Shown one piece after another: positions 51,923 to 61,581 of a stretch of DNA of 64,000 nt (its first letter is position 1; each line of letters opens with the position of its first letter). The notes under the pieces are model-generated. The model saw only the letters and a list, made by a program, of their open reading frames with translations. It was not told the origin of the DNA and did not search any database. Source of the stretch: Fistulifera solaris (Eukaryota; Bacillariophyta; Bacillariophyceae; Naviculales; Stauroneidaceae); NCBI GenBank assembly GCA_030295235.1, contig AP026150.1, positions 496,001 to 560,000 of the forward strand, read 5' to 3'. The position numbers and the translations under genes are program-made.

Positions 51923-52419
51923 GGTGACGGTCTTTATTTAATGTACACTTGCTAGCAGCGGCGACGAAAATCAAAGATGATATGAATGAGACCGTGCAAG
52001 GAAGCAATCGAGGACGTGATACACATTGATCGCATTTTCCATGAATCCTCATGAAAGTCGATGAATCTTTGTAGAGATTCGATTTGCTCTGATTGTTTTC
52101 TTTCAACGATTACGTCTCGTCAGATATACAGCTGTAGCTTGTATGATGTGCGAATCAGTTAACTGCACTCTCATATCGGAATGTTCTAATTACACTCGGA
52201 GTAGGTTAAATTGCAATTACTAGTGATAAACTAGACTAACTACTTGTAGTTCTGGTCTCACAGATTCATTTGGACGATGATGCGATTTGTCACGTTAAAA
52301 AATTTTTCGCACGTTTTTCTACAAAGTAATGCAAATTGACAGTAATTCTGACAATGGTAAAGGTTCGATCGTTTGAGCATATTTTGGCAAAACGGTTTTC
52401 CCGTCATACTGGTACGTTG

Positions 52420-52435
52420 TACTCCGTACCTGGTA
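52420..52435. promoter_or_regulatory. Composite TACTCCGTACCTGGTA
   Basis: TACTCCGTA and TACCTGGTA overlap by two bases. On the other strand this reads TACCAGGTACGGAGTA, one base different from TACCTGGTACGGAGTA at 14622-14637. Confidence 0.5.
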
Positions 52436-53043
52436 CTGCTAGTTGATAGAGGTGACTGCAAAACATGGTTCCGTTAATTCAATCAGCCAGAAATTCTGAT
52501 TGAAGGAGCCTTAGATGCTACCCCGTAGTAGCAATTTATGTGACTCGCCTATGCGGATGCTAATGCTTATAAACAAAAATCAGCGCCATATCAATATTTG
52601 CGTCGGCGTAAGGAGAGACACTTGGACCAAAGCCCGACTCAAATTGATCTCATTCCCGTTTGGTGACAAGAAACTACGAGCACTAATTTGTTTCACTGAC
52701 ACACGCGACATTTTGCTCTAACTGAATCTAACTTTTTAGGCAAAGAAGCAAAGAAATGGTTAAGAACAGCGAGGCATTCCGCAACCAAGTCATTAGACTG
52801 TCAGCGGAACATTAAGCACACATTAATATTTTCCAAGCCCTGCGCAACCGATGATGATTACAGTACAAATTAATGATCGACGGCACTTCCATTGTATCAA
52901 AGCAATCTCTCTGTCTAGTCTCTATGAGAAATTGGTGAGGTTAGACGCCAGACGCCTGGATATTCTTATAAACGTACTCCATAGTTACGGACAGACATAC
53001 GTGCGTGGATCGTGGAGGACGTTTTTCGTTTATGTCAAAAAAG

Positions 53044-53052
53044 TACCTGGTA
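53044..53052 (+). promoter_or_regulatory. TACCTGGTA element
   Basis: Exact 9-mer, about 320 bp before the first DNPS-family gene. Confidence 0.3.
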
Positions 53053-53369
53053 TGTCCTACCGAATGCCAAGTCCGGCTAAGAATTTCATCTAGACAGTAC
53101 TTAAAAGTGTGGTTTACAACCCCTGCTATAGTCGTGGTTCAACATTCCGCTACACTTTACCCTTAACTTAATCCCTCGCTTTCTGCTTCCCTCGCTGTTT
53201 CCTGATTCCTGTTTCCTTTTTCCATTCATTCGCAAAAGACTCTTACTACAAAGTATTTTTTTATAACTCCGTATCATTTTTACGTCCTCGCTGCTTGTTG
53301 GTTTAAATTCATCATCGTGTTTGATTGTTTCAGTATATAATATCGTGCTTTTGTAAATAATAAAAGGCC

Positions 53370-54866
53370 ATGTTTAAAGTCAAACGAAGAATAAGATCGA
53401 TTCGAGAAAAGAAGCAATCACGAACGAGCCATGAACCAGTGACAGATCCATCCAGCAGTGCCGCGACACCGCAACGCGGCATTTTGAAATCCGATAACTC
53501 CTGTAGGAGCAGTCAATCGCCCAATTCCTTGTCGATATGGGCCAGCAATTCAAGTCCGAGTGCTAGTGCTGCCGAAGAAGCACCAATTCAGGCAGGACTG
53601 CCAAGTGTCGGTAGCGCGGAACGCAACAATCATCATTCATTGGAGAAACCACGGCGTGTCCATTTTGATAGCGTACGGATCCGTGAATACGAACGAACAC
53701 TCGGTGATAATCCTTCTTGCTCCAGTGGAGCTCCTATTACGTAAGTTTCTAAGGGAGCAGCTGCTTCTAGCAGAATGCACATCTTATACTCAATCCGCAA
53801 TCAATCAATCATTCATTTTTCTTTTCTTTACAGACTGGGATGGTCGCATGGAAAAGAAAGTCGAGTGAATATTAATGAATACGAATCTGTCCGACAGAAG
53901 CGGCGGGATCAAAGGGAACTCACTCTGTCGCGAGTGGCGAGGGAGGAACTACTTTTGGAGTGGGGAGCGACGTTTAATGAAATTATTGAAGCAATACGGA
54001 CGAATGTGAAAATAAAGCATCAGCGAAGACGTACCGTGAATTCCATAGGGACATACGATAAACTAGAAGAGGCAATGGAGCGAGCCGGGCGAAAATTAAA
54101 GAAAACTTTGCTGCCGCAGAAAGGATCGGGATCACAACAGTGGAGAAACAATTCCGATTCAAAATACGCTCAGTCGTCGGCGTCGGATTCTCCCGTGTCG
54201 TCCTTGTCCTCCGAGCCCGTCACAGGTCATACAACAGCCATTGCGAATGCATCGGATGATTCGTCACAATCCAGTATTCGTCGGACGAATCATAAAACAG
54301 AGCAAATCAGGGAAATCACGGTGGAAGGTTTGCATGGAGGTAACCCCGCATCGAACGCGGTCCCTATAATAGTATCGCGCGAGTCTTTCTCGTTGTCGCG
54401 ACCGATTCCTTCCATTGAAATTCCCGCCGCGGCATCGTGTGCGAGTGCCATGTCGGTCCTAGAAGATGATTTTGACGAAGCTGGTTATGATGATTTTGAG
54501 GATTTACTGGATCCGTATATCACGGAGGAGGGTGATCGAATGTATCCATCGGAAATCCATTTAGTTGGTGACTATGACATGGAAACACTCACGGATAGTT
54601 ACGCTGGTTATTCGATGCACACTGCCGAGGGCTTTGAGACGCTGACGCGTGACCAATCTCACTGGAGAGTCGAAGCTGGGTCAACCAATTCGGGACCCAA
54701 AGTCAAGCCTGTGTTCAATCCCATTACAATTTACGAAGACGGTCCTGACGATCCTGGTCAATATCCGGGACCCATCAATCATCCATCGGTGGAAATGTGG
54801 CAGAGATCAGGCTTTCAAATGCAACCTCCGCCTCAGTCTTCGTCGTTCATTTCACGCTGGGACTGA
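53370..54866 (+). CDS. DNPS-family protein, paralog 1, one intron
   Basis: Predicted 467-aa soluble protein of an unnamed family. Exons 53370-53740 and 53834-54866; the 93-nt intron (GTAAGT to TTTACAG) splits the codon after API in phase 2. Signature: VRIREYERTLGDNPSCSSGAPI, then LGW and a basic helical domain (residues 130-240) with EYESVRQKRR, LLLEWGATFNEIIEAIRTNV, KIKHQRRRTVNSIG and MERAGRKLKKTLL. The C-terminal 200 residues are acidic and specific to this copy (EDDFDEAGYDDFEDLLDPYI). Two neighbours share the core and intron site. The Lys/Arg-rich helical core suggests nucleic acid or protein binding; function is not known to me. Confidence 0.82.
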
Positions 54867-55548
54867 AAGGTTGGCACGCCTGTTTTGGTTGTTAACGACT
54901 AGATGTATAATAGAATGCCAAATAGAATGAATTCCTAGCTGTATATGCGAGGACTCCTGCAGTTTTACACGCAGTGATCCGCAATCAAATTCCTATTCTG
55001 CCCTTAATCATCGCAAATTACATGAATGACAGCTCTATCCGAGACTGTTAATCATCCAGCTTTGTCTTTTCCTCGTTTAGTCGCTACCTAGAGAGCTGAG
55101 CAGGGTGCCTAGTACTAGGTGCGTGGAGCTTTGATGATGTAGGATAGAGGATAAAGCCCATGGGCCACCGGCCACTCGGCCACTCGCCACGCACCATGAA
55201 ATTTCAAGCCCTTGCGCCACTCTACTATAAAGCTATATGTACCTACAACACGTACGACGGGTCTTTTCCAACCAGTAAAAATGCCGTGAAAGTTCCGAAA
55301 AGATGACGGAGGATCGAGAACACACTCTCTTCTAAAGAGTAGGGAGTATCTGCCTCGGCACTCGGCACACTTGTCTGTTGCTATTGTTGCAAATCATCTG
55401 CAAAGGATCGCTTTTTGCTTTGATTGCCTTCACCATTGATTTTTGTTAACTACATTCTCAGTTGAAGCACATTTGAAACTAATCTTGTCAATTTACAACT
55501 ATATCCGCACCCCAAAGCCAGCGCAACTCTATTTAATTTCGAAACAGA
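54867..55548. other. Intergenic interval between DNPS paralogs 1 and 2
   Basis: Nothing recognised apart from short A/T tracts and a GCCACCGGCCACTCGGCCACT low-complexity patch near 55160. Confidence 0.5.
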
Positions 55549-56247
55549 ATGAATAAACTTCGTTGCACTGACACTCTAATCTCACTCAATCCGCAAAGGA
55601 CGACGCTACAATCGAGGAAACCTCGACGTGCACATCGTTAGACGATTCCTTATCCTCGGGTAATTCTATGCGAAGCACCAGCGTGGAAACAAGCATCGAT
55701 ACACCCAGCACAGCATTATCTGAAGGGCCTCTAACTACAATTATGAAACTCGACAATGGCCTCGAACGAAAAGTCTCGTTCAAACATGTTCATGTCAAAG
55801 AATTTGACCGTATTATCGGAGATAATCCTTCCTGCTCTTTTGGTGTTCCTATATCGTAAGTATTTAAGAGTGTGGTGAAGCCTAGTTTGTAGTGCTTTCT
55901 TTCTTTCGTGCTTTGTGTCTCACGCAGTCTCTCGCACACACAGAATTGGCTGGACCGTCGAAAACGAATCAGAAATTGATATGGAAGAATACGAGTCGTT
56001 TCGAGAACACCATCGTCGGAGTAAATTAGAAATGCTGTTACCGAAAGAAACACGGGAAGTTCTATTGATGGATTGGGGATGTTCGACTAAAGACATGTCG
56101 CTAGCCGTGAAGGAAAAAGTCAAGATCAAGAATCAACGAAACTTCACCGTCGCGAAACTCGGGCCCATTGATTCGTTGGAAGAATGGATGGAACGAGCAA
56201 ATCGCAAGATGAAAAAGATGTTTCGAAGACGTCAAACAAGCTCATAG
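55549..56247 (+). CDS. DNPS-family protein, paralog 2, one intron, one frame break
   Basis: Predicted 203-aa compact member of the same family. Exon 1 55549-55855, intron 55856-55943 (88 nt, GTAAGT to CACACAG), exon 2 55944-56247, splitting the codon after VPI at the same phase-2 site as paralog 1. Signature: VHVKEFDRIIGDNPSCSFGVPI, IGWTVENE, EYESFREHHRR, LLMDWGCSTKDMSLAVKEKV, KIKNQRNFTVAKLG and MERANRKMKKMFRRRQ. The first 17 codons from ATG 55549 need one A restored at AAA 55595-55597 to join NPQKDDATIEETS. Lacks the acidic tail of paralog 1. Confidence 0.78.
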
Positions 56248-56511
56248 TTTTATCCGAAGGACTGCTATGTCTCAAGGCACTGTCTTGAGCTCGGATTCTG
56301 CTTGCATCAAAGCGAGCTGTTCTATGATTGAGTTACTATTTTCTAATTCCATGTTCGCCATCATTGGTTGATGGCCCATCTTCAAATTTTTGCATAATAC
56401 TCTATAGTTCTCTTTTTCTCAGTTCGTCAAAAGTAGTGAACGCATGTTATGCAACACTACTTTCTACGTAACTATTGCGTTGCCTTATTCAAATATATCC
56501 TACTGTAGCTC

Positions 56512-57180
56512 TTAAAAGAACGCTTTTCGTAATGCATCGTAATAACAAAATTCGAAAACTGTTTCATAAATGTGCGCACCCAAAATGGGGGGTCCCAACA
56601 ATCCATTTTCCAAAAAGGGAGCCGCCCGCGAGGTCTCAAGTAAACCTTTCTTTCTTCTTTCATTTCTAGTGACTGCTGATATTAATGGACGTAAGTGTTT
56701 CCATTTTTCCAAATCCAGTTGTTTGCCGTCTCCCGATTCCGAATCCGTATGATCACCCGAATGCGACTCTAAATCCAGATCGGAATCCGACACTTCCATA
56801 CGTTCCATCTGATGTTGCGCCCGAATCTTCTTGACTTCTTCCATTTTCTTGTCAAGTTCTTCCATTTCCTTTCGTGTACTTTTCTTAAACAGCATCTTTC
56901 GCACCAACGATCGACCAGCATTCTCCAACAACTCTTCGACTTTCGAATGTTTATCGAGATTGGTGACAGTCTGCCGCCGTTGATTCTTAATTTTAATGTT
57001 GGCGCGGACCGCATTCGCAATTTGCGTCTGTGAGACATCCCATTCGTACCGCAACATTTGTTGACGAATGTCGCGCGGTAAGACCATTTCAAAGTGGGCT
57101 CTCCGGGGCGGTCGCATTTCTTCGTATTTGTCTAACGAGATGACGGTAGATTGGGGATTGTATTCCCACGCAATACTATG

Positions 57181-57211
<31 letters not shown>

Positions 57212-57549
57212 CAGGAATGAGAAGAATAGTGCGATGAAGGAAACACGCACGATACACACAAAATATCCGCTTACCCGATCGGCGGACCGGCCGTGCAACT
57301 CGGATTGTCCGAAAGAGTCCGCGCATATTCGCGTATTTCAATATTGTGAAATTGAATGCCTTTGTTGTCATCTCTCTGTTTATAAGGATTGTGCAAACTG
57401 TCATCGACCGTTGTAACTTTGAGAATTCCTTTGATTCGATTACTAGGATACGTCGGGACGGATTTACTCCGCGCTCTCACTACTGTCATGCTCCGTGAAC
57501 TCTCCATCGTCGCCGATGCCGATTGGGCACGACCTTTTCGACGAAACAT
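56512..57549 (-). CDS. DNPS-family protein, paralog 3, one intron
   Basis: Predicted 312-aa member on the opposite strand. Exon 1 57275-57549, intron 57176-57274 (99 nt, containing a GA/CT microsatellite), exon 2 56512-57175. Again the intron splits the codon after PPI in phase 2. Signature: IEIREYARTLSDNPSCTAGPPI, IAWEYNPQ, KYEEMRPPRRAHFEMVLP, QTQIANAVRANIKIKNQRRQTVTNL and LENAGRSLVRKMLFKKS. A charged coiled coil (MEELDKKMEEVKKIRAQHQ) and acidic Ser/Asp stretch follow. The last 25 residues look unrelated and may be read out of frame. ATG 57549 is the first true start. Converges with paralog 2. Confidence 0.8.
57182..57213. repeat. GA microsatellite inside intron
   Basis: About 14 GA units on the plus strand, serving as the CT-rich pyrimidine tract just before the acceptor in paralog 3's intron. 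Confidence 0.85.
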
Positions 57550-58214
57550 TATCAATTGAGTTACAGGTTATAAACTGATTCAAAATTGGTGTAGTATATT
57601 TAAAAATGAAACAAGGGTGTCATAAAGAAGAAGAAGAAAGTCAATAATACTGCATAGCAACGCAAACGGTGTACGGAACCATAGGATGCAGTGTTACTCT
57701 CAAAAACAGCGCCGCAGAACGGCAAACAGAGCGAGCCAAAGCATTTCGCATTTCATAGCGCGGCGGAATTTTTCCCTTTGCAAAAGAAAATGCAACACAA
57801 ATGAAAACTCGAACATCCATCATCATTTACCAAGAATGACATCCTGCGACTCTCCACTCTCTCATTGTTTGTACAAAAGAAATCGACAAATCAGAAAGGA
57901 CAGTAGACAGGCAAAAACTGTTCCAGAGCCTGATTTGCATTGTACACTCTACACCAAACTCTCGGAGGAAGAGAAAAAAGATCGTCGGCCTTTCTTTCTT
58001 GTCTTCCCACTTCCCAACATCCTGGCGGAAGTTGTCAATATTTTTATCGTTACGTGGGTTACGTCATCCAGTGATCCGTCATCAACGCTATAGATGGCAT
58101 GCGCATGCAACGATGATCTGTTTCGACATCCATTCGTTGAGCAGAGAATTGCAAATGTCACTCTTAGCATGTCTCTGGAGAAGCTTTCCATAAAAGCCAG
58201 GCTGACCGCGGGAT

Positions 58215-58252
<38 letters not shown>

Positions 58253-58892
58253 AGCTCGTGACAAAAAAGGGATATTCCGTATCCAGAGAAGGGACAAGTA
58301 CGGTACTCGTTCAGCTCGATTTTTGACGTCAATTTATCGAAAGATGCATCGCAAAGGCAGAAAACATACTACTAAAGAAGAGATGATTAACACAAGATTT
58401 CACGAAGGTGGACGATGGCGAACGCGAGAACCCATTGCAAAACGGATGCGCGAAAATTCTAGCTCGTGACTGCAAATCCAGTCCTGGAAAATCCGATAAC
58501 ACGCACGCGCCCATGCATCCGACGCGAATTTCAACAGTTTGGGTCGAACTACTATTGCAACTGAACCTACCAATGATGATTCTTCGCAATTTGGTAATCG
58601 GGGCGATATTATGATGAGAATGAGTTTGAGCACATGTACTGGCATGGTGCCTTTGGCCGGTTACAAAGAACGCCGACCGTCAAACTACGCTTACTCCCTC
58701 TTTCTCTTGAGCAATCTAACAAGCTAACAACATTCATCCCTTTTTTTAATTCAAATACACTGTGTTGTAGACAAAAAAACAGGGTAGCTTTTATTCCTTG
58801 ATCAAAACATGCGTTATTTATTCTGGCAAGTTCCGTTTCCAGTGCATTGCCGACAAGACAGAGCCTACCACTATTCTTCTGAAATTACAAAC
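57550..58892. other. Gene-free interval
   Basis: 1.3 kb; a CT microsatellite lies at 58216-58250. Several short frames, none convincing. Confidence 0.5.
58216..58250. repeat. CT microsatellite
   Basis: About 16 uninterrupted CT units. Confidence 0.9.
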
Positions 58893-59393
58893 TTATAGTT
58901 TCTTATTGTGTGTATCCTTTTGTTGCAATGTCGCCGTCGGATCCTCAATGCCGAGCGTTTGCAATACATCCGACAGGGACTCAATTTGACGTTGCAATAC
59001 CGCCGGCGGCCGGGCGGCCCGGATTTCTCCCGGTCGATCGACATATTCGAGAACTGCCATGTCGGCATTGTCTCCTTTGCGTCGTTGTGCCAATTTGAGA
59101 ATGCGCGTGTATCCACCTTCGCGGAATTGATACCGCGGCCCCAAGACGTTGAGTAGTTTGGTTTGTGCTTCGGCTGTTGTGACAATTTTGTTAATTTCTC
59201 GACGTGCATGTAACGGATCGTTCCCTTTGGCTTTCGTAATGAGTTTATCGGCCAAGTAACGTGCCTCCTTGGCTTTGTGTGTGGTAGTGACGATGCGTTC
59301 GTGCTCGACGAGCGATGTGACCATGTTTTTCAACATGGCCCACTTGTGTGCCGGAGTGCGACTGAGTTTGCGGAAATTAATACCTTTGCGCAT
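58893..59393 (-). CDS. Mitochondrial-type ribosomal protein L17
   Basis: Predicted 166-aa bacterial-type large-subunit protein bL17, with the family start MRKGINFRKLSRTPAHKWAMLKNM, then LVEHERIVTTTHKAKEARYLADKLIT and FREGGYTRILKLAQRRKGDNADMAVLEYVDR. The C-terminal 40 residues (ESLSDVLQTLGIEDPTAT) extend past the bacterial core, as in mitochondrial versions. No long presequence is seen, which suggests mitochondrion rather than plastid, where a signal peptide would be required; internal targeting through the basic N-terminus is possible. Intact, intronless. A TACCAGGTA element lies 9 bp before the ATG. Confidence 0.92.
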   Translation of the reverse strand: MRKGINFRKLSRTPAHKWAMLKNMVTSLVEHERIVTTTHKAKEARYLADKLITKAKGNDPLHARREINKIVTTAEAQTKLLNVLGPRYQFREGGYTRILKLAQRRKGDNADMAVLEYVDRPGEIRAARPPAVLQRQIESLSDVLQTLGIEDPTATLQQKDTHNKKL

Positions 59394-59872
59394 TCGAATG
59401 GTACCAGGTAGTTAAGAATGATGATGATGATGATGATGATAGTTGCTGAATGAAAAGTGAATTCAAAACAAGAGTTTGTATGACTTTATTGAGAGTATAC
59501 TAGTATTGTGAATTTGCGATGATCGGCGGTGCGGTGCTTTGCATCTCTCTCACAGTACCTTGGACAGTGGAGTGCTTTGTATTCAGTACAAAGTATTCAT
59601 TGCGCGGGACGCTCGATTTACGGGTGACGGTAGGACTGACAAAATATTATTCGGAACCCTAAGCACTTAAAAGGCTCCCTAGTCCGAAAAAGCGCCCTCC
59701 GACGACAAATAATAAATAGGAGTAATGATGTTCTCGTTTTTGTTGTTATTATTTCTTCTTTGTTTCTTTCAAAGGATCCGATTGCAACAGCCTACCTTCT
59801 TTTATAGTCGACTCCTTTGTTCCTATTTACTTACTTGTCTTACGTAGAAGCCAAACATATCAATAGAACAGA
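59394..59872. other. Divergent promoter region
   Basis: Between L17 and the hydrolase-like gene. Contains TACCAGGTA at 59402 and a short ATG microsatellite at 59419-59441. Confidence 0.5.
59402..59410. promoter_or_regulatory. TACCAGGTA element at L17 start
   Basis: Exact 9-mer 9 bp upstream of the L17 start codon, presumably in the 5' UTR or at the transcription start. Confidence 0.4.
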
Positions 59873-60991
59873 ATGCAGTCGACTTTGCGAATAATACTGG
59901 ATGCGATAGTGCGGTCCATTGTATCACTCGCGGTGATAGGAATCGGAATGAACGCTCAAGCAGTTTGGACGGTGATACCGTCTCCGTTTTTGGCCTTGTG
60001 TGGCGGTTTCATCGCCTTTACGTGGATTTTTCCCACGTTTTGGACGTGTTGTGTATTGGGTATTTTGGGGACGCCATCTTCCTGGAAGAGTATTCTGCAG
60101 AGTCTTCGAAAACAAAACACTATCAAACAACATGGATTATCGAGTATTTTCGCTGTTTTCACAACACTCTGGCAAGGCCTCATCTTTCGACCATTTCATT
60201 GTCCCAAAAAGCTCCGTACACGGCTTCCACAATGGATCATTCCGCTTCTTTTTCGAGAAAATTCCGTCATGATTCCTCCCATCATCCATTCGTCTATCAC
60301 ATTATCCGTTCGCAATGAATACTGGATCTTGGTCAACGGTATAGGAACAAATTTAACAATGGCACAACAAAGTCAAGAAACAATACAACGACTCTTTGCA
60401 AGACCCTGTTGGTTGTATTACATTCCCACCAACAGTCTTTGGTTCGATTTGTTATATAAATTTGTTGAAGATCGCCTGGGATGGACGAAACCATTTCCAC
60501 AACAACAACAACAACAACAACCACTCTTGTTTCAAACCCTACACAATGCCATTGTTCAAGCCGCGGCGGGACGGTATGAACGTGTGGTACTCATCACACA
60601 CGCATCGGGAGTCTGTACCACGTTACAAGAATTACACGATATGGATCCACACTTTTCCCATCTGTTGCAACGATTTTTAGAAGTTTACACATTTGGTGGA
60701 CCCAAGGTACCACACGTGGGTGCGTATTTGGAACATTTGGTCAATGGAAGAGATTCGGTGGCGTGGTGGGGAGTACTGTTTCCGTATCCGCGTGTTTGGC
60801 GAAATGTTCACGGCACGTCGATATCGGTCAACGGACGACTTTGCAAAGAACCCGAGCAATGGGGCCATTTGTTACAAGCGCACTATTTAGAACCCATGAT
60901 AGAAAAGGGGGCCTTTCGGTCCAGTCGTTTAAATGCGTTTCGAAATGGACAAGCAGGAACGCGGGTCTTCCAGTTGAACTCGTCCCAGTAG
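59873..60991 (+). CDS. Membrane-anchored alpha/beta-hydrolase-like protein
   Basis: Predicted 372-aa protein with two N-terminal membrane helices (residues 15-70, VSLAVIGIGMNAQAVWTVIPSPFLALCGG) and a lumenal or cytosolic lipase-like part: EYWILVNGIGTNLTMAQQ resembles the oxyanion strand, FARPCWLYYIPTNSLWFDL follows, then ERVVLITHASGVCTTLQEL sits where GxSxG is expected but reads HASG, and EVYTFGGPKVPH resembles the catalytic-Asp strand of class 3 lipases. The nucleophile elbow is therefore altered and activity is doubtful, or Ser in HASG may serve. A seven-Gln run lies near residue 210. Intact. I do not assign a substrate. Confidence 0.6.
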   Translation: MQSTLRIILDAIVRSIVSLAVIGIGMNAQAVWTVIPSPFLALCGGFIAFTWIFPTFWTCCVLGILGTPSSWKSILQSLRKQNTIKQHGLSSIFAVFTTLWQGLIFRPFHCPKKLRTRLPQWIIPLLFRENSVMIPPIIHSSITLSVRNEYWILVNGIGTNLTMAQQSQETIQRLFARPCWLYYIPTNSLWFDLLYKFVEDRLGWTKPFPQQQQQQQPLLFQTLHNAIVQAAAGRYERVVLITHASGVCTTLQELHDMDPHFSHLLQRFLEVYTFGGPKVPHVGAYLEHLVNGRDSVAWWGVLFPYPRVWRNVHGTSISVNGRLCKEPEQWGHLLQAHYLEPMIEKGAFRSSRLNAFRNGQAGTRVFQLNSSQ

Positions 60992-61581
60992 AAAGAGAAA
61001 TGGAAGTTTTCTTTACCGAATCACTTGTCTCATCATTTTGCAATCGGTCAATGCTCATCCCTTGAATTTCGAAAAACAAGGCAACGAACGAAGGATAGCC
61101 AAATATAGCTGGCTTCCCGTGGCCAGATTTTGTCACTTAGTTCGATCCTTTACAAGTAGCTAGTTCAAAAGGGCATGCGGCATGTCGGACGCGGATATTG
61201 TCGCAGCAGTACCTGTACTATACGATTGACAGAGAGAATTGTTTAGAACCGTTTTATTATTTTTACCAACGGACACAAAGTTTTGTATTTAAATCTCACC
61301 TGTGGGCTATTTGTCGGTTGAAGTAGGACGAACTTTGAAGCGCGATAGTCGACTGTAGCCAAACCTCCGCCGCATTTGTTCGAGAGAAAACGGTATTGAA
61401 GAAGATCGACTGAAAAAATGGCGCACCCAGAACCCAAAAATGGCAGGCGACAAAAAATAATAATAATGTGCGATGGCAATAACTCGAATCATTTCTTCCT
61501 TGATTACCAGTATTCATTCAACGAGAGAGTGCGTTTCGATTTGTAACACTCCCAAGATACCATAACAAGTATATCCAAAGC
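60992..61581. other. Intergenic interval
   Basis: Nothing recognised. Confidence 0.5.

Larger units (their letters stand above)
51923..53369. other. Gene-poor interval
   Basis: 1.4 kb. Holds the composite motif at 52420-52435 and a TACCTGGTA at 53044; an A/T-rich promoter-like stretch with ATAACTCCGTATC lies about 100 bp before 53370. No gene. Confidence 0.5.

Noticed and set aside
57949-58332. Minus-strand frame with ERERERER run
   Set aside because: Produced by the CT microsatellite; no other coding signal.
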